From contig NZ_JAJOLP010000001.1 of assembly GCF_021129215.1 (NCBI RefSeq), positions 1,178,001-1,242,000 on the forward strand: 64,000 nucleotides of DNA, read 5' to 3'. A program made the translations under genes and the position numbers. Shown piece by piece: positions 43,800-51,286 of this stretch (position 1 is the first letter of the stretch; each line of letters begins with the position of its first letter). Origin of the DNA: Agromyces sp. S2-1-8. GTDB taxonomy: Bacteria; Actinomycetota; Actinomycetes; Actinomycetales; Microbacteriaceae. The notes beneath the pieces are model-generated. The model was not told the DNA's origin and ran no database searches. It worked only from the letters and a program-made list of their open reading frames with translations.

Positions 43800-46619
43800 T
43801 CAGCCGACGATCGCCTGGGGGGTGACGCCCGCGTCGTGGATGCGCTGCACGAGCTCGCGCAGGAAGGGGTGCTCGTCGGCGCTCAGCCCGTCGGGGTTCG
43901 CGATCGTGAACACCGTGCTGCCCCCGGCGGTCGCCCTGGTCGCGTCGTCGGCGTACTCCGCGACGAGCGCGGCGACCTTCTTCGCGTCGTTCGGCGCCAC
44001 CGTGATCGAGATCGGGCGCCACTCGCCGCCGAGGTCGGCTGCGACCGGTGCCGCCTGCGCGGCCTCACGGGCGGCGGTCGCCCGGTTCGACGACGCCGCG
44101 GTCTCGCCCGCCGGCATGAGCAGCGCGTTCGCGACGAGCTGCATGCCCGAGTCGTTGTACGCGCGGAACAGCGGGTTGAAGGCGTAGAGCACCGCGTGCC
44201 CCGACCCGACCGGCTCGTCGACGACGGCGGCCGAACCGCGGAGCGCGTCGGCGCCGACCGAGTAGCCGTTCGTCCAGAACGTGTCGCCCGTCGGGTAGGT
44301 CACCACGTTCGTGCCCGTCGTCGACGGCTCGAGGATCGGGTCGCCGTTGTTGAACGCGAAGTCCTCGTCGGGGCGTCCGAGGCCGATCGTGCTCGAGGCA
44401 TCCGTGTCGACCCGGAAGTGCGAGCCGACGACCTGGTAACCCGCCGGCTTCGCCCGCTCGGTCGTGCTCGTGAGCCCCGCCGAACGCGCCACGCGGGTGC
44501 CCTCGTTGCGGAAGCCCAGGTAGACGCCGCCGTTCTCGACCCAGGCCTTGAGGTTCGCCTGACCGGTCGCGGTGAGCCCGCCCGTCGCGTTCGAGCCGTC
44601 GGGCACGACGAGCACGTCGCGGTCGGTGAACGCCGCCGTGTTGTCGTTGATGTCGGCCGTCGTCACCGGCGCGAGGTCGAGCCCCCAGCGCTCGCCGAGC
44701 ACGAACCGCGTCTCGCCGTGCGATCCCGCCGTGAGCGAGATGCCGGTGCCGCCGAACAGGCCGACGTCGGGCAGGCCGAGCGGCGAGGCATCCGTCGGCG
44801 CCGTCGTGTTCGTGAGGCTGATGCCGAACGATCGCGCCAGACGGTCGAGGTCGACCGAGCGCATCGCCGACGGCGGCACGACGACGAGCCCGTCGGCCGT
44901 GCGCTGCAGCTCGGCGCCCTCGCCCAGCAGGGCGAACGTCAGGTCGGCCGCCTTCGAGGAGTCGAGCGGGTAGGCGTACGCCTCGCCCTTCTTCGCCGTG
45001 TTCGCGATGCCGCCCGAGGTGTCGGTCACGCGCTTCGCCTTGGGCGTGACCTCGTCGCCCGTCGAGAGGGCGTTCATGCCCGCCAGCAGCGGGTTGCTCC
45101 ACGACGAGACGTCGTAGAAGTACGGGAACGGCACGTACGGGTCCTCACCCAGCGTCGCCTGGATCCAGTGCTTCTGCGGCTGGGCCATGGGGATCCAGTA
45201 GGAGCCGGCCGGCACCGTCACCTCGGAGGCGTCGCGGCCGCCGAACAGGCGCGCGGAGTCGAGGGTCAGGGGCTTCTGGACCTCGTAGACCTCGACGTCC
45301 ATGCGGCGCAGCCGGTCGACGAGCTCGCGCACGTCGCCGAGCTGCCGGTCGGGCAGCAGGAAATAGCTGCGCACCGTCAGGTCGGGCACCGGGAACTGCA
45401 CGGTGTTCGTCGGCTGCACGACCTCGTTGGGCTCGAGCGTGCCGGCCTCGCCCTCGGCGAGCGCGGTCTTCCAGATCTGGTACCAGCTCGACAGGATCTC
45501 GTGCCGGTTGTCGGCAGCCCAACCGGTCGTCGCCCACTGCGTGAGGAACTGCTGCTGCACCCGGTCCTCGGTGGCCGACGCCGACCCCTTCTCATAGGTC
45601 ATGCCGGCCGCACCGAACCCGGTCGCGGGCACCGTGTCGCCGTACCCCATGTAGAACATGTCGTACGAGCGGTAGTTGAAGTAGCACTCGGTCGTGACCG
45701 TGTCGGTGCAGATGCCGTTGTAGTTCTCCGTGAACGTCTCGGCGTTCTCGGCGCCGATGCGGTTGATCCAGTCGACCGGCTGGTCGGCGATCTCGTGGTG
45801 GATCGGGTCGGCGTTCGGCGGGAAGAAGTACTGGCGGCCGCCCATCTCGTGGGCGTCGATGAAGACCTGCGGTGGGAAGGCCCGCAGCAGCTCGAGCTTG
45901 GCGTCGGTCTCGACCTGGGTGCGCGCGAACCAGTCGCGGTTGAGGTCGAAGCCGAAGTCGTTCTGGCGGCGGTTCGCGTTGCGACCGTCGGGGTTCTGCG
46001 TCGGCATGATGACCGTGATCAGGTTGTCGAGCCGGTTCTCGACGTCGCACGACAGGCCCGACGACAGCTCGTAGAGCGTCTTGAGCGCAGCATCGGCGCC
46101 CGACTTCTCGCCGCCGTGCACGTTGCCGGCGATCCACGCGATCGCGGGCAGCTCGTCGGCGTACTCGGCCGCCTTCGCGTCGTTCAGCGCACGCGGATCG
46201 CGCAGTTCGCGGATCTGCCTGGCGATCTTGTCGAGCGCCGGCTTCGTGACGTTCGCCGACTTCGACACGATCGCGTAGGGCATCTCCTCGCCCCCGTTGC
46301 TCGTCGCGACGGTGCCCGAGACGACCCGGTCGCTGGCGGCGTCGATCGCGGCGACGTACGCCTGGATCTGGTCGACCGTGACCGGCTCGGCCTGGCCGAG
46401 GCCGAGCGGCGTGCCGAGCGCGTCCTCCGGCGACGGGACGGAATCGAGCCGGGCGTTCGGGTCGGCCGAGCAGTCGGCCGTCGCGGATGCCGCGGCGAAG
46501 GCGGAGGTCTGCGGCGAGGCCGCTGCGGCCGCCGCTGGGACCACCGCGACGGCGGGGATCAGCAGGGCGCTCGCGAACAGCGCGGTCGCGCGTGTCAGAC
46601 GGAGTTCGGTGTGCTTCAT
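43800..46619 (-). CDS. Secreted M14 zinc carboxypeptidase
   Basis: A 939-residue exported metallopeptidase. A signal peptide spans about 1-35. The M14 catalytic domain has His168 and Glu171 in AGNVHGGEKSG, substrate-binding Arg in GRNANRRQNDFGFDLNRDW, His257 in FIDAHEMGG, and the catalytic-type Glu in TYEKGSAS. A long C-terminal part of about 500 residues follows, with a glutamine-amidotransferase-like piece (VLVVPDGSNATGGLTATGQANL). It is much longer than classic carboxypeptidases and probably degrades proteins or wall peptides outside the cell. GGAGGG precedes the ATG. Confidence 0.9.
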   Translation of the reverse strand: MKHTELRLTRATALFASALLIPAVAVVPAAAAAASPQTSAFAAASATADCSADPNARLDSVPSPEDALGTPLGLGQAEPVTVDQIQAYVAAIDAASDRVVSGTVATSNGGEEMPYAIVSKSANVTKPALDKIARQIRELRDPRALNDAKAAEYADELPAIAWIAGNVHGGEKSGADAALKTLYELSSGLSCDVENRLDNLITVIMPTQNPDGRNANRRQNDFGFDLNRDWFARTQVETDAKLELLRAFPPQVFIDAHEMGGRQYFFPPNADPIHHEIADQPVDWINRIGAENAETFTENYNGICTDTVTTECYFNYRSYDMFYMGYGDTVPATGFGAAGMTYEKGSASATEDRVQQQFLTQWATTGWAADNRHEILSSWYQIWKTALAEGEAGTLEPNEVVQPTNTVQFPVPDLTVRSYFLLPDRQLGDVRELVDRLRRMDVEVYEVQKPLTLDSARLFGGRDASEVTVPAGSYWIPMAQPQKHWIQATLGEDPYVPFPYFYDVSSWSNPLLAGMNALSTGDEVTPKAKRVTDTSGGIANTAKKGEAYAYPLDSSKAADLTFALLGEGAELQRTADGLVVVPPSAMRSVDLDRLARSFGISLTNTTAPTDASPLGLPDVGLFGGTGISLTAGSHGETRFVLGERWGLDLAPVTTADINDNTAAFTDRDVLVVPDGSNATGGLTATGQANLKAWVENGGVYLGFRNEGTRVARSAGLTSTTERAKPAGYQVVGSHFRVDTDASSTIGLGRPDEDFAFNNGDPILEPSTTGTNVVTYPTGDTFWTNGYSVGADALRGSAAVVDEPVGSGHAVLYAFNPLFRAYNDSGMQLVANALLMPAGETAASSNRATAAREAAQAAPVAADLGGEWRPISITVAPNDAKKVAALVAEYADDATRATAGGSTVFTIANPDGLSADEHPFLRELVQRIHDAGVTPQAIVG

Positions 46620-46979
46620 TGGACAGTTCCCTCCAGAACAGGCCACGGGGGGCGGCCCGTGGCCGAGTCTGCCAGCGCCCCCGTTCGGGGGATAGTCCTC
46701 CTTTCGGCCCACTGGCGAAGGCGGAACCGGTGGTCGATCCCGGTTTCGCGCGCTGCACGGAGGTTTCCCAGCCGGATTCCGGTATTCTCGACGGGTCGGT
46801 TCTTGACACCGCGTTCGCGCGGATGGGTTTGTGAGTCAAAAGGGCCGGTTCCGGGGCGACTGGTCTCGGATAGTCACCGTATGTGAACGGCCCCGGTCGA
46901 CGATGTTCCGGGTTCTCGGCGTGCTGCGCTCGCAGCTGCGCCGCCATGTACCTCTCGTACAACCCAGGAAGTCATCACC
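46620..46979. promoter_or_regulatory. Divergent promoter region and long leader of the DEAD-box gene
   Basis: A 360-base gap. GGCCACGGG...CCCGTGGCC (46641-46664) is a hairpin just upstream of the M14 ribosome site. CCCCC-GTTC-GGGGG (46678-46691) is another. TTGACA at 46804 is a good -35 for the helicase gene, giving a leader of about 140 bases, as is common for cold-inducible RNA helicases. CCAGGAAG lies 9 bases before the helicase ATG. I recognise no named RNA family. Confidence 0.4.
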
Positions 46980-49181
46980 ATGCCCAAGAACAAGAAGCCC
47001 AAGGGCGGCCGTCCCGCCGCCAACTTCGACCCGTCGTACGCGAAGGGCGGCAAGGGTCGCGGAACGCAGAAGGCCGGATCGCGCAGCCCCGGCCACCGTG
47101 GCTACCGTCCCGAGGAGGAGGCGCCCCGCAAGGAGCGCTGGTCGCGCGACGAGCGCGTCGCCTCGGGCCGCTCACCGCACCGTGCCGACCGCGAGGGCCG
47201 CGCCGATTCCTCGGCCGGTTGGGGAGCCGAGCGCAGCGGTGCGTCCCGGGACCCGCGCTCGCGCGACGACCGTCGATACGGCGACCGCCCCGCGCGCCCC
47301 CACTACCGCGAGGACCGTCCGGCCCGTTCGTACGATCGTGACGATCGCGCTCCGCGTTCGTTCGACCGGAACGACCGGAACGACCGGAACGACCGTCCGG
47401 CTCGTTCGTACGATCGCGACGACCGCGCTCCGCGTTCGTTCGACCGGAACGACCGCAACGACCGTCCGGCCCGCTCCTACGATCGTGACGACCGCGCCCC
47501 GCGTTCGTTCGACCGCAACGACCGCAACGACCGTCCGGCCCGCTCCTACGATCGGGACGATCGGGCTCCGCGCCGCTTCGATCGCGACGACCGTGCGCCG
47601 CGCTCGCATGACCGCAACGACCGCGCCCCGCGTTCGTACGACCGCAACGACCGCCCGGCCCGCTCGCACGATCGCGACGATCGTGCACCGCGCCGCTTCG
47701 ACCGCGACGACCGCCCCGCGCGCGTCCATGGCCGCGACGATCGCGGCCAGCGTCGCGAGTTCGACCGGCCCGGCTTCCGCGACTCCGGTCGCCGGCCCTC
47801 GAACTTCTTCCCCGCTCGCGACGCGGCGCCGCGCTTCTCGTCGAACGACGACGTCGTGCTCGAGCGCCTCGAGGCCGAGGCCATCCAGGCCGACGCCGTC
47901 GAGGGTGTGGACTTCGCCGATCTCGGCCTCGGCGGCAACGTCGTCCGCGCGCTCCGCGAGCTCGGGGCGGAGTCGCCCTTCCCGATCCAGGCCGCGACGA
48001 TCCCCGTCGTGCTCGAGGGCCGCGACGTGCTCGGCCGGGGCAAGACCGGCTCGGGCAAGACGATCGCGTTCGGCGCCCCCGCGGTCGAGCGGCTCATGCA
48101 GCTCTGGACCGAGTCGGGCAAGGCCGGCGGACGCCGCCAGATGGGCCGCAAGCCCCGCGCCCTCATCCTCGCCCCGACCCGCGAGCTCGCGCTGCAGATC
48201 GACCGCACCGTGCAGCCGATCGCGCAGAGTGTCGGCCTCTTCACGACCCAGATCTACGGCGGCGTGCCGCAGGGGCGCCAGGTCGGTGCGCTGCAGCGCG
48301 GCGTCGACATCGTGATCGGCACCCCCGGTCGCATCGAGGACCTGATCGAGCAGGGCCGCCTCGACCTCTCGGAGGTCGTCATCACGGTGCTCGACGAGGC
48401 CGACCACATGTGCGACCTCGGGTTCCTCGAGCCGGTGCAGCGCATCATCCGTCGTACCGCCCCCGGCGGCCAGAAGCTGCTGTTCTCGGCGACCCTCGAC
48501 AAGGGCGTCGCCGCCCTCGTCGACGAATTCCTCGTCGAGCCGGCCGTGCACGAGGTCGCCGGTGAAGACCAGGCCTCGTCGACGATCGACCACCGCGTGT
48601 TCGTCATCGACAACCGCGACAAGCGCGACATCGTCGCCCAGCTCGCGCAGCGCGAGGGCAAGACCCTCGTGTTCAGCCGCACCCGCGCCTTCGCGGAGGA
48701 CCTGACCGACCACCTCGAGGACTACGGAATCCGCGCGGTCGCCCTCCACGGCGACCTCAACCAGGCCAAGCGCACGCGCAACCTGCACCAGCTCACGAGC
48801 GGTCGCGTCGACGTGCTCGTCGCGACGGATGTCGCGGCGCGAGGCATCCACGTCGACGACATCGACCTCGTGATCCAGGCCGACGCGCCCGACGAGTACA
48901 AGACCTACCTGCACCGTGCGGGCCGTACCGGCCGCGCCGGCAAGGAGGGTCGCGTCGTCACCCTCATCCCGCGCAACCGTCAGCGTCGCATGAGCGAGTT
49001 GCTCGGTCGCGCCGAGATCGACGTCGACTTCGTCGACGTGCGCCTCGGCGACGACCTGCACGGCGAGCTCGAGCGCGGTGCCGCCGCGGTCGAGGTCGAG
49101 ACGGTCGAGGTCGTCGAGGTCGAGTCGTCCGACGTGACCGCGTCAGTGGCCGACACGACTGACGTCGAGCCCGCCTCCTGA
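46980..49181 (+). CDS. DEAD-box RNA helicase with Arg/Asp repeat N-terminus
   Basis: A 733-residue helicase. Residues 1-285 are disordered, with an Arg/Asp-rich repeat at 111-255. The helicase core follows: Q-motif FPIQAATIP, motif I GRGKTGSGKT (352-361), PTRELA, DEAD (as VLDEADHMCDLGF), SAT, VATDVAARGIHVDD and HRAGRTGRAG. The C-terminus is acidic, rich in Val and Glu. It unwinds RNA, probably in ribosome assembly or mRNA turnover. The repeat tail may drive condensate formation; that is inference. The core is of normal length. Confidence 0.93.
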   Translation: MPKNKKPKGGRPAANFDPSYAKGGKGRGTQKAGSRSPGHRGYRPEEEAPRKERWSRDERVASGRSPHRADREGRADSSAGWGAERSGASRDPRSRDDRRYGDRPARPHYREDRPARSYDRDDRAPRSFDRNDRNDRNDRPARSYDRDDRAPRSFDRNDRNDRPARSYDRDDRAPRSFDRNDRNDRPARSYDRDDRAPRRFDRDDRAPRSHDRNDRAPRSYDRNDRPARSHDRDDRAPRRFDRDDRPARVHGRDDRGQRREFDRPGFRDSGRRPSNFFPARDAAPRFSSNDDVVLERLEAEAIQADAVEGVDFADLGLGGNVVRALRELGAESPFPIQAATIPVVLEGRDVLGRGKTGSGKTIAFGAPAVERLMQLWTESGKAGGRRQMGRKPRALILAPTRELALQIDRTVQPIAQSVGLFTTQIYGGVPQGRQVGALQRGVDIVIGTPGRIEDLIEQGRLDLSEVVITVLDEADHMCDLGFLEPVQRIIRRTAPGGQKLLFSATLDKGVAALVDEFLVEPAVHEVAGEDQASSTIDHRVFVIDNRDKRDIVAQLAQREGKTLVFSRTRAFAEDLTDHLEDYGIRAVALHGDLNQAKRTRNLHQLTSGRVDVLVATDVAARGIHVDDIDLVIQADAPDEYKTYLHRAGRTGRAGKEGRVVTLIPRNRQRRMSELLGRAEIDVDFVDVRLGDDLHGELERGAAAVEVETVEVVEVESSDVTASVADTTDVEPAS
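47310..47744 (+). repeat. Tandem repeat encoding RPARSYDRDDRAPRSFDRND units
   Basis: About five imperfect units, mostly of 69 bases (23 codons), within the helicase gene. Codons vary between units (GAT/GAC, CGC/CGT/CGG), so selection on the protein is likely, with recent unit exchange in the first three. Confidence 0.85.
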
Positions 49182-49187
49182 GCCCGC

Positions 49188-49225
49188 GGGAGTCGCGGCG
49201 CTAGCATGAGCGCGACGCGACTCCC
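49188..49225 (+). terminator. Hairpin after the helicase gene with a promoter-like loop
   Basis: GGGAGTCGCG and CGCGACTCCC form a perfect 10-bp stem over an 18-base loop. The loop contains TAGCAT (49202-49207), a good -10 for the next gene. It may be a terminator overlapped by a promoter. Confidence 0.45.
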
Positions 49226-49276
49226 CGGCGCGGCCGCCCGGGCTCGGGCGGGAGCGCGCTGGGGAGGCGCAACCGC

Positions 49277-50044
49277 ATGACCGACGAACCGACCTCGACC
49301 CCTGCTCCGTCCGAGGGTGGTGCGCCACCGGCCGGCGCGCCCGCCGGTGCCGCGACTGCAGCTCCACCCGCGGCCGCGACGCGTTCGATGCTCATCTGGT
49401 TCGGCGTCGTCATCGTCGTGCTGTCGTTCGTCGCGGCGTTCCTCGGCTCGTGGCTCGCTCGATCCGGTGACTCGACGGCCGCGGCTCCCAGCCCGACGCC
49501 GACGGCGACGGTCGACGAGGCCGCCTACGAAGAGGCGCTCGAGGAGATCCTGCCCGCGGGATCGGCCGTTCGCGCCGGCAGCGGGGCGCCCGAGGCCGGC
49601 AAGGGCTACGAGGGCGACGTCTACATCGACATCACCACCTCCGACGTGTACCTCTTCGAGGACGGCGAGTGGACGCTCGTCGGCAACATCCGCGAGTCGG
49701 CCGCCGAGAACCTGACGGGCGCCACCGGAAAGACGGGTGCGACCGGCGCGCAGGGCGAACAGGGCGAACAGGGCGAGCAGGGCGAGCAGGGAGCGCAAGG
49801 CGAAGCCGGCACTCCGGGGACCCAGGTCCTGCTCGGCGTCGGCGCTCCGGCGGCCGACACGTGCACGACGAACGGCGACGTCTACATCGACACCTCGACC
49901 GTGCAGTTCTACGAATGCGCCGCCGGATCGTGGCGGCTCTTCGGGCCGCCGAGCACGCCGACTCCGACCGAGGCGCCCGTCCCGACCGAGGAGCCCGCTC
50001 CGACGGAGACGCCCGCCGCCCCTGAGGACTCCACCGGGGAGTGA
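49277..50044 (+). CDS. Membrane protein with collagen-like stalk
   Basis: A 255-residue protein of unknown function. A Pro/Ala-rich cytosolic tail precedes one membrane segment (about 39-62). An outer part has module 1 (GDVYIDITTSDVYLFEDGEW), a collagen-like run of about a dozen Gly-x-y triplets starting GATGKTGATGAQGEQGEQ (about 145-180), and module 2 (GDVYIDTSTVQFYECAAGSW). The C-terminus is Pro/Thr-rich. The two modules share GDVYID...W-x-L-x-G and flank the triple-helix segment. GGGGAGG precedes the ATG by 8 bases. Confidence 0.75.
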   Translation: MTDEPTSTPAPSEGGAPPAGAPAGAATAAPPAAATRSMLIWFGVVIVVLSFVAAFLGSWLARSGDSTAAAPSPTPTATVDEAAYEEALEEILPAGSAVRAGSGAPEAGKGYEGDVYIDITTSDVYLFEDGEWTLVGNIRESAAENLTGATGKTGATGAQGEQGEQGEQGEQGAQGEAGTPGTQVLLGVGAPAADTCTTNGDVYIDTSTVQFYECAAGSWRLFGPPSTPTPTEAPVPTEEPAPTETPAAPEDSTGE

Positions 50045-50135
50045 GCCGTCGCGGACGGCGGGAAGACGGGCGGTGAGGGCAGGATGCCGCGCCCGTCACC
50101 GTGCACACACTAATCCGCCGACCCCACCGGCGCGC

Positions 50136-50141
50136 TATGTT
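50136..50141 (+). promoter_or_regulatory. -10 element of a leaderless lipoprotein gene
   Basis: TATGTT ends 7 bases before the ATG at 50149. Confidence 0.5.
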
Positions 50142-50148
50142 CGGACCC

Positions 50149-51273
50149 ATGCGCTCATCGGGTCTCGAACTGTTCGCCGGAGTCGTCGCGACCGCCGTCC
50201 TCGTCGCCGGCCTCGCCGGATGCACCCCCGAGCCGGCACCCGCGGCTTCTCCCGACCCGACGGCCGCCGCATCTCCCGAGCCCGTCGCGACGCCGCTCGA
50301 GTGCGACGACCTCGTCGCGCCCGAGCTCGTCGCGGCGACCCTCGAGGGCGGCGACGGCAACCCGGTCGAGCCCGTCGCCGCGGCGTACGAGCACGACGTC
50401 TTCACCGGCGTCCTGCTCGAGGGCGTCGGCGGCCTGCCCTGTTCGTGGCGGGTCGGCAGCGGGATGCCGGACTACGGCAACGGCTCCGACTGGGCGTACC
50501 TGCGCGTCGACGTGCTCCCCGAGGCGGCCGGCGAGTGGCAACCCGAGTGGGCCGGTGACGCCCCGTCGACCGATACCCGTGACGTGGCCGGGATCACCGC
50601 ATCGATCGCCGCCGGTGACAGCGGGTGGCGGCTGTCGGCTCCGGTGGGCGACGCGTGGGTGCGGCTGAGCATCAGCGCCGCCGGACTGACCGGTGCGGGA
50701 TCGCGCTTCCTCGGCGTGCCCGGTGGCGACATGCTCGACCGCCTCGCCGCCGCAGCAGAGCCGGTCTTCACGAGCATCGCGGGCGCGTCGCCCGAGCAGC
50801 TCGCCTGGCCGGCGATGCCGTCGCGCGAGGGCGAGGCCGCCTGCACCGGAGGGCTCGACGAGCAGGGCATCGTCGCGGCCGAGCAGCTTCCCGACGGCAG
50901 CGCCGTCGAATACACGGCGGTCGACGCGACGACCGCGCCGGTCGAGGGCTTCACGGGCGCCGTCGAGGCGGCGGCCCGTGCCTTCGACTGCGACGTCGTC
51001 GTGGATGGCGGAGCCGTGCCGCTCGTCTCGATCACGACCGCCCGCGGATTCGGGCCGCTCTTCGAGCGCCTGCGCGAGCCCGACGGCGACGTGGCGTTCG
51101 AGCCGATCGAGCTCGCCGACGTACCCGCGGGGTCGACGGCGGAGGCGGTCGTCCGTGGATACGACGACGGACCGTCGTCGCCCGCCTACCTCGTCGTGGG
51201 TGACAGCCTCTACCGGATCCAGGGCGACGGCGCGTCCGCCGTCGCGCAGGCGATCGTGCACCAGACGTACTGA
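50149..51273 (+). CDS. Putative lipoprotein of unknown function
   Basis: A 374-residue exported protein. The N-terminus MRSSGLELFAGVVATAVLVA leads to the lipobox LAGC (Cys at about 25). The mature part is acidic with a few Cys (SWRVG, PCSWRV, EAACTGG, FDCDVV) and seems to hold two related halves. I recognise no family. Its stop codon lies 13 bases from the convergent recQ-like stop, with no room for a hairpin between. Confidence 0.7.
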   Translation: MRSSGLELFAGVVATAVLVAGLAGCTPEPAPAASPDPTAAASPEPVATPLECDDLVAPELVAATLEGGDGNPVEPVAAAYEHDVFTGVLLEGVGGLPCSWRVGSGMPDYGNGSDWAYLRVDVLPEAAGEWQPEWAGDAPSTDTRDVAGITASIAAGDSGWRLSAPVGDAWVRLSISAAGLTGAGSRFLGVPGGDMLDRLAAAAEPVFTSIAGASPEQLAWPAMPSREGEAACTGGLDEQGIVAAEQLPDGSAVEYTAVDATTAPVEGFTGAVEAAARAFDCDVVVDGGAVPLVSITTARGFGPLFERLREPDGDVAFEPIELADVPAGSTAEAVVRGYDDGPSSPAYLVVGDSLYRIQGDGASAVAQAIVHQTY

Positions 51274-51286
51274 CGCAGCGCGCCCG

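Noticed and set aside
47310..47744. Possible CRISPR array in the regular repeats
   Set aside because: The repeats are in-frame Arg/Asp codons without unique spacers, inside a helicase gene, and no cas genes are present.
47172..49061. A long minus-strand open frame opposite the DEAD-box gene
   Set aside because: It is a high-GC shadow; the plus strand has all helicase motifs in order.
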